A stretch of 35,840 bases of DNA from Melioribacteraceae bacterium (GTDB lineage Bacteria; Bacteroidota; Ignavibacteria; Ignavibacteriales; Melioribacteraceae), in assembly GCA_027013735.1 (NCBI GenBank), contig JALWGH010000169.1:1-35840 (forward strand), written 5' to 3'. The translations under genes and the position numbers were made by a program. This document shows positions 32,559 to 35,840 of the stretch, piece by piece. Numbering within the stretch: the first letter of the stretch is position 1; each line of letters starts with the position of its first letter. The notes below the pieces were generated by a model, which was given only the letters and a program-made list of their open reading frames with translations, ran no database searches and was not told where the DNA came from.

Positions 32559-32580
32559 AAGAGGGGCGTAGCCACCTCTT
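32559..32580 (-). terminator. Terminator at the end of the NifX-like gene
   Basis: AAGAGG and GGC pair with GCC and CCTCTT around a 3-base loop, with one bulged base. On the minus strand a T-run follows. The stem overlaps the stop codon of the gene ending at 32579. Confidence 0.85.
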
Positions 32581-32998
32581 AATCTGTTCTTTCTCTGTAA
32601 AGATTAATCAATTCTCCTTTAGCGTAAGTAAAAGCCGCTTCGTCGGAATCAAACTTATCAGTTAAAACCACATCGAGTCCGGCTGATTTAAAACTTTGGT
32701 AAGCTCCGGACCCCATTCCGCCTGCAATTAAAGCGTCGCAGTCGGAAATTTCCGCAGCCATCATCGAGTGGCGGTTCATTGCGTCGGGACCGAAACCGTG
32801 CCTGCCCTGTGCATCGTAGTGTTCGTGATTGCCGTGCGAATGTTGTCCCGCATTGCCGGCAAAATGCCCCGTACCTCTCTGTCTCATCTCTACATCCCGA
32901 AGTTGTCCATCTTCAAAGTGGTAAATTTTATAGTAACGCGATCTTCCGAAGTGTTGACTAATTGTTCGTCCGTCGTTTGTAACAATTGCAATTTTCAT
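32579..32998 (-). CDS. NifX/NifB-type dinitrogenase iron-molybdenum cofactor-binding family protein
   Basis: A 139-residue member of the NifX/NafY/NifB-C-terminal (Nitro_FeMo-Co) family. The core begins KIAIVTNDGRTISQHFGRSRYYKIYHFEDG and ends with ISDCDALIAGGMGSGAYQSFK, then VLTDKFDSDEAAFTYAKGEL. Between these halves lies an inserted His/Gly-rich loop (~44-80: GHFAGNAGQHSHGNHEHYD, RHGFG, NRHSMM) likely to bind metal. No nif genes are nearby, so this is one of the many non-nitrogenase members, perhaps a metal-cluster chaperone. AGGAG precedes ATG 32998. It follows the ArsR-family gene by 15 bases and is probably co-transcribed with it. Confidence 0.9.
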   Translation of the reverse strand: MKIAIVTNDGRTISQHFGRSRYYKIYHFEDGQLRDVEMRQRGTGHFAGNAGQHSHGNHEHYDAQGRHGFGPDAMNRHSMMAAEISDCDALIAGGMGSGAYQSFKSAGLDVVLTDKFDSDEAAFTYAKGELINLYRERTD

Positions 32999-33013
32999 TT
33001 TGTCTGCTCCTTT

Positions 33014-33361
33014 CTACATAAAATAATCTTGAAAATTCATAAACCAATCTTTTGTGATTTCGGTTGCAAGGTCAATTAACTTAAGAACTCTTTTATCAGC
33101 AAGATTAAAAAACATTGTTACGCCTTCTTTACGTGCGTAAACAATTCCAACGTTTCTTAATAACATCAAATGCCGGGAAACAACCGACGGGTCCAAGCCG
33201 AGCAATGCAATTAACTCTGCAGAACTTTTTTCTCCGTCCTTCAAAGCTTGAATAATTTTTATTCTCGGGTCGCTTGCAAGAGCCATAAAAAAACGACTCC
33301 GCGGGTCCATCATCGGACCGCCACCCATCATCCTACCGCCGCCTCTGTGCCTGTGTCTCAT
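33014..33361 (-). CDS. ArsR/SmtB-family transcriptional regulator
   Basis: A 115-residue winged-helix repressor. The N-terminal ~18 residues are His/Arg/Gly/Met-rich (MRHRHRGGGRMMGGGPMM) and may bind metal. The DNA-binding core is typical: FFMALASDPRIKIIQALKDG, SSAELIALLGLDPSVVSRHL (recognition helix), MLLRNVGIVYARKEGVTMFF (wing). The CxC of ArsR/SmtB alpha-3 metal sites is absent, so sensing must differ. ATG 33361 is chosen because GAGAGAGA lies just before it; an in-frame TTG at 33406 would place the operator palindrome inside the gene. It heads the ArsR > NifX-like > DUF5320 cluster and probably represses it. Confidence 0.88.
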   Translation of the reverse strand: MRHRHRGGGRMMGGGPMMDPRSRFFMALASDPRIKIIQALKDGEKSSAELIALLGLDPSVVSRHLMLLRNVGIVYARKEGVTMFFNLADKRVLKLIDLATEITKDWFMNFQDYFM

Positions 33362-33385
33362 TCTCTCTCTGTTGCTTTGTTGTAT

Positions 33386-33410
33386 TATTGCATTATTGTG
33401 CAACAATAAT
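33386..33410. promoter_or_regulatory. Candidate ArsR-family operator, site B (before the regulator gene)
   Basis: Two overlapping symmetries: TATTGCA N6 TGCAACA (33386-33405), matching site A, and ATTATTGT-GCA-ACAATAAT (33392-33410), with perfect 8-bp arms and a 3-base spacer. It lies 25-49 bases before ATG 33361. Autoregulation is the simplest reading. Confidence 0.7.
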
Positions 33411-33459
33411 AATATTATTTTTTAAATTTGTCAAGAAAAAAATAAATCAAATTGTACAA

Positions 33460-33582
33460 GGTTACTCCATAGATTGCGAGTCCCGTAACTTGCGGTATGC
33501 TACGGTTTAATCTCGATTCAGCACCCCAAATCTATTCTATCGCAATGAATGACGTACCGCAGGATGCGGGACAAATGACAAA
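33460..33582. repeat. Two dispersed hairpin elements in the spacer right of the ArsR gene
   Basis: 33460-33508 (GTTACTCCATAGATTGC to GCTACGGTTT, inner arms CCGTA / TACGG) is related to 22151-22190. 33543-33582 (CAATGAATGACGTACCGCA, GGA, TGCGG, then GACAAATGACAAA) is the inverted relative of 20229-20290 with a shorter hairpin core. Confidence 0.7.
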
Positions 33583-33668
33583 TCATTCAATTGCAACTCT
33601 GTTTACTTATCTCACCCTCCTATTTTGCACTTTCCACTAAATAAGTCTTGTATCCAATAATGCACTCC

Positions 33669-33909
33669 TCCAATCATCCAAGAGTCCCGTTTGGGCAAGT
33701 GCGCAAGTGCTTTTGGATGCATGGATGATCCGCCTTCTCCCGCATTCTGCGGAATTCGGCGCGACAGGTTGGATGAATGGATGGAATTAACACAATTATT
33801 GCGCAACAATCATTTTTCTCTGTTAACTGTTCTCTGTTCTCTGGAGGGGCATCTTACGTCTAGCGTCTAGCCTCTCGCGAAAAGAAATTTCTTATTTCTT
33901 CTTTCTTAT
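33669..33909. repeat. Composite intergenic repeat, copy E
   Basis: Left hairpin arm TCCAATCATCCAAGAG (33669-33684), a CCCGTTT..AGTGC loop, right arm CTTTTGGATGCATGGATGAT (33710-33729), a second TTGGATGAATGGATGG stretch (about 33769-33784), CAACAATCATTTTTC, then 7-bp units from 33819: TCTGTTA, ACTGTTC, TCTGTTC, then TTACGTC, TAGCGTC and TAGCCTC, then TTCTTAT, ending on the stop codon of the histidine kinase gene. The parts and their order match copies A and C. The stretch 33583-33668 between repeats shows nothing recognisable. Confidence 0.88.
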
Positions 33910-35477
33910 TATTCAAAGAGTTTTCCCAATGCTTCGCTGAGCAAATCGGGATTAAGAGGTTTAGTTAAAATTGCATCGGAGCCGAGATTCTCGTATTCTT
34001 TCTTTAACTTGTCGTCTAATTTACCCGAAATAATAATAATGGGGACTTGGTTATCCGCCTTTTTTTTGAAAGCTTCAATAAGTTGTTTCCCGTTCATCAA
34101 AGGCATTTCGTGATCGGTGATTAACAATGAAGGCAGGTCTTTCTCAAGATGAGTAAGAGCTTCGTAACCGTTGGAAGCCTCAATAATGTAACTATCGGGA
34201 ATGTATTTAAGGATAAGGCGTTTAATTAATCGCCTGCTTTCGGCATCGTCTTCCACAATCAAGATTTTGTTCTTCGCTTCAGGCAAAGTAATATGAAACT
34301 CCGTACCCTCTCCTTCCTTTGAGTAAAACCAAATGTTTCCGCGGTGTTTGTCAATAATTTCTTTCACGAGAGTAAGTCCAAGCCCGCTGCCCTTTTCGCC
34401 TTCCGTACCGTCGAGGGAAAATTTTTCGTCCAGCCGGAAAATCTTGTGCTGCTCTTTTTCAGGAATGCCAATCCCCTCGTCTCTGATTACCAGCTCTATT
34501 ACTCCCTCCTTAAACTTATTTCCCGTAACAAAAATTCTTTTACCCCTTGGAGTGAATTTAATTGCGTTAGCCACAAGATTTTTAACCGCCTCGTGAAACA
34601 TTCTTTGGTCTGCCAGCACGTAAAGGTTATCGGGGATATCGGTTTTGATTTCAACCTCTTTGCGCACGGCATTGCCGGTAAGGACTGAAATAGCAGAGCT
34701 GACAGCTGTTTTTAAATTCAAGCGCTGTGGCTGGATTTTAATCTTGCCTGTCTGTAAACGGGACCAATCGAGCAAATCGTTAATAAGCTCCAGTTCCGTT
34801 TTTGCAGCGTCGTAAATGTATTCGAGATATTCGCGTTTTTCCTCTTCCGGCAAATCCGGTTCTTTTAGCAAAATTTCCGAAAAGCCGAGTAAGGAGGTAA
34901 ACGGCGAACGCAAATCGTGGGAAACAATTGAAAGAAATTTGTCCTTAATCTGTGCTTGGCTCTTTAGCTGTTCGTTAATCTTTACCAAATTGCTTTCGCG
35001 TTCAATAAAATCGCTGACATCAAACAGTGCGCTTTCTATTCTGATTATTTTCCCTGAGGCGTCGGCTATTTGGGAAAATATTTCCCTAAGCCAAATAGTT
35101 TTGCCTTCTTTTGTTTTAATCCTGTAATTAATTGTTTTGTAGCCGCTTGTTTGCTTTTCGCGTAGTCCTGTCTGGACTTTTTTAATTTTTAAAATATCTT
35201 CTTTTGCAATCAGGGAGTTAAAGCCGGCGGGCAGTTTGGATATTTCCTCCGCCGTGTACCCCGTAATATTTTTAATTGAATCGGAAAAGGATGTGACAAA
35301 TTTTCCATCGCCTTTGTACTCTTGAATCTTTAGGAAAAAGCAACAGGAGTTTTCGCCGAATTTTTTGATTAATTCCAACGACTCCTTTGAAGAAAAGGAA
35401 TTCATTAACAGGATAAGTTCTTCCGCAACTTTCCCGTCCTTAACCAACTCCCTTATTTTTTCGCCGATGGAATCCAA
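33909..35477 (-). CDS. PAS-domain hybrid sensor histidine kinase with C-terminal receiver
   Basis: A 522-residue soluble kinase with no membrane helix. A PAS/PAC region is at ~45-160 (ITGYTAEEISKLP, then KTKEGKTIWLREIFSQI). HisKA follows at ~175-245 with the phospho-acceptor His187 in FLSIVSHDLRSPFTSL. HATPase_c is at ~290-400 (N box NLVANAIKFTP, G1 DEGIGIP, G2 GSGLGLTLVKEI). The receiver is at ~403-520, with the acidic pocket EDD at 409-411, phospho-acceptor Asp455 in LLITDHEMPLMNG, and Lys506. This order suggests an intramolecular or phosphorelay design; no downstream regulator is encoded next to it. The start is TTG 35477, the first start codon after an in-frame stop, with only weak ribosome-binding support. 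The N-terminus is therefore less certain. Confidence 0.92.
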   Translation of the reverse strand: MDSIGEKIRELVKDGKVAEELILLMNSFSSKESLELIKKFGENSCCFFLKIQEYKGDGKFVTSFSDSIKNITGYTAEEISKLPAGFNSLIAKEDILKIKKVQTGLREKQTSGYKTINYRIKTKEGKTIWLREIFSQIADASGKIIRIESALFDVSDFIERESNLVKINEQLKSQAQIKDKFLSIVSHDLRSPFTSLLGFSEILLKEPDLPEEEKREYLEYIYDAAKTELELINDLLDWSRLQTGKIKIQPQRLNLKTAVSSAISVLTGNAVRKEVEIKTDIPDNLYVLADQRMFHEAVKNLVANAIKFTPRGKRIFVTGNKFKEGVIELVIRDEGIGIPEKEQHKIFRLDEKFSLDGTEGEKGSGLGLTLVKEIIDKHRGNIWFYSKEGEGTEFHITLPEAKNKILIVEDDAESRRLIKRLILKYIPDSYIIEASNGYEALTHLEKDLPSLLITDHEMPLMNGKQLIEAFKKKADNQVPIIIISGKLDDKLKKEYENLGSDAILTKPLNPDLLSEALGKLFE

Positions 35478-35559
35478 ATTTAATAATCGCCTAATATTCT
35501 TTTTAGTAATTTAAAGATTTTAGAGTTAAAGCGAAATTGATTTTTAAATTTTTCGAAAT

Positions 35560-35840
35560 TTATTTTTCTCGATGTTTTTGTAAGACGTTTCTCAAATCTT
35601 CGGGAAGGCGGACTTTTTTAAATCCGTTTTTTGAAACACAAACGTGGACAGTATTCACCTTAACACGCAAATCGTCTTCTTCTCCTAACATTTTGTAAAT
35701 CAAACTAAAAGCCGAATCGCGTATTTGTTTTACTTCCAAAACGACTTTAATTTTTTCGCCGGGTTCAGGAAAACGCTCTAATTTTGAGAGGACCAGTCCA
35801 GCTAAAGTTTCATATTCCTCAGAAACAGGCAGTTCCAGGC
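35560..35840 (-). CDS. 4HBT (YbgC-like) acyl-CoA thioesterase, N-terminus outside the window
   Basis: An open frame enters from the right edge and stops at 35560-35562, giving the last 93 complete codons. The visible part fits the second half of a hotdog-fold thioesterase: PEPGEKIKVVLEVKQIRDSA, then FSLIYKML, NTVHVCVSKNGFKKVRLPED and LRNVLQKH. The TVHVCV...RLPEDLR ending is characteristic of YbgC/FadM-like enzymes that hydrolyse acyl-CoA. The catalytic Asp of this family would be upstream and cannot be seen. It precedes the histidine kinase gene by 82 bases in the same direction. Confidence 0.7.
   Translation of the reverse strand, partial: LELPVSEEYETLAGLVLSKLERFPEPGEKIKVVLEVKQIRDSAFSLIYKMLGEEDDLRVKVNTVHVCVSKNGFKKVRLPEDLRNVLQKHREK

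Noticed and set aside
32579-32998. NifX-like protein as evidence for nitrogen fixation
   Set aside because: No other nif gene is present, and this family is common outside nitrogenase systems.
35754-35840. Resemblance of the right-edge frame to the CorC/HlyC transporter-associated domain (EEYETLAGLVL)
   Set aside because: The remainder of the same frame follows the hotdog thioesterase pattern through TVHVCV and RLPEDLR to a stop at the family's usual end, so the likeness is probably chance; only the upstream sequence can settle it.

Overview
The window looks like chromosomal DNA of a Bacteroidota/Chlorobi-group bacterium, most likely Ignavibacteriota or a close relative such as Calditrichota. 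The basis is a GWxTD-domain protein, a PorV/PorQ-family barrel, a CarboxypepD_reg-type TonB-dependent receptor, three proteins with type IX secretion (T9SS) sorting tails (two with the NYPNPFNPTT tail usual in that group), many TTG starts and AT-rich spacers. No rRNA, tRNA or CRISPR array was seen. This assignment is inference from protein families, not from a marker gene. || Layout. 1-2819 (minus): a GWxTD protein followed by a GT39-like membrane glycosyltransferase that runs off the left edge. 2968-11046 (minus): an apparent four-gene envelope operon, DUF4397 lipoprotein > TonB-dependent receptor > 1070-residue T9SS-tailed protein > PorV/PorQ barrel, closed by a hairpin terminator. 11170-13389 (minus): a T9SS-tailed secreted protein with its own terminator. 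13965-16290 (minus): a lipid/redox operon, FabL-like enoyl reductase > acyl-CoA dehydrogenase > thioredoxin. 16447-19902: dnaE. 20440-22067: CapA-like protein > dut. 22580-24439 (plus): a T9SS-tailed protein with carboxypeptidase-regulatory repeats. 24464-25413: an IS200/RAYT-like transposase with nested REP-like hairpins, between two copies of one terminator. 25430-28860 (minus): a paired M16 peptidase, active subunit first and then an inactive subunit with an extra C-terminal domain. 29047-30334: SirB1-like and YkvA-like genes, convergent. 30589-32021 (minus): two toxin-antitoxin modules back to back (MazEF-like and PIN/DUF6364). 32224-33361 (minus): ArsR-family regulator > NifX-like > DUF5320, with matching palindromes before the first and last genes. 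33909-35477 (minus): a PAS hybrid histidine kinase. 35560-35840 (minus): the C-terminal part of a 4HBT thioesterase. || How they work together. The left third is envelope and secretion machinery in which receptor, surface cargo and PorV-type partner are probably co-expressed. The middle is housekeeping (replication, dUTP removal, fatty-acid chemistry). The right part holds small stress, metal and signalling modules. || The most unusual signal is in the spacers. Nearly every larger gap between transcription units is built from degenerate 7-bp-periodic arrays (and related 8-bp arrays that form hairpins). Several unrelated heptamer families recur in the same order at different loci, and the arrays run right up to the stop codons of trxA, dnaE, dut and the histidine kinase gene.
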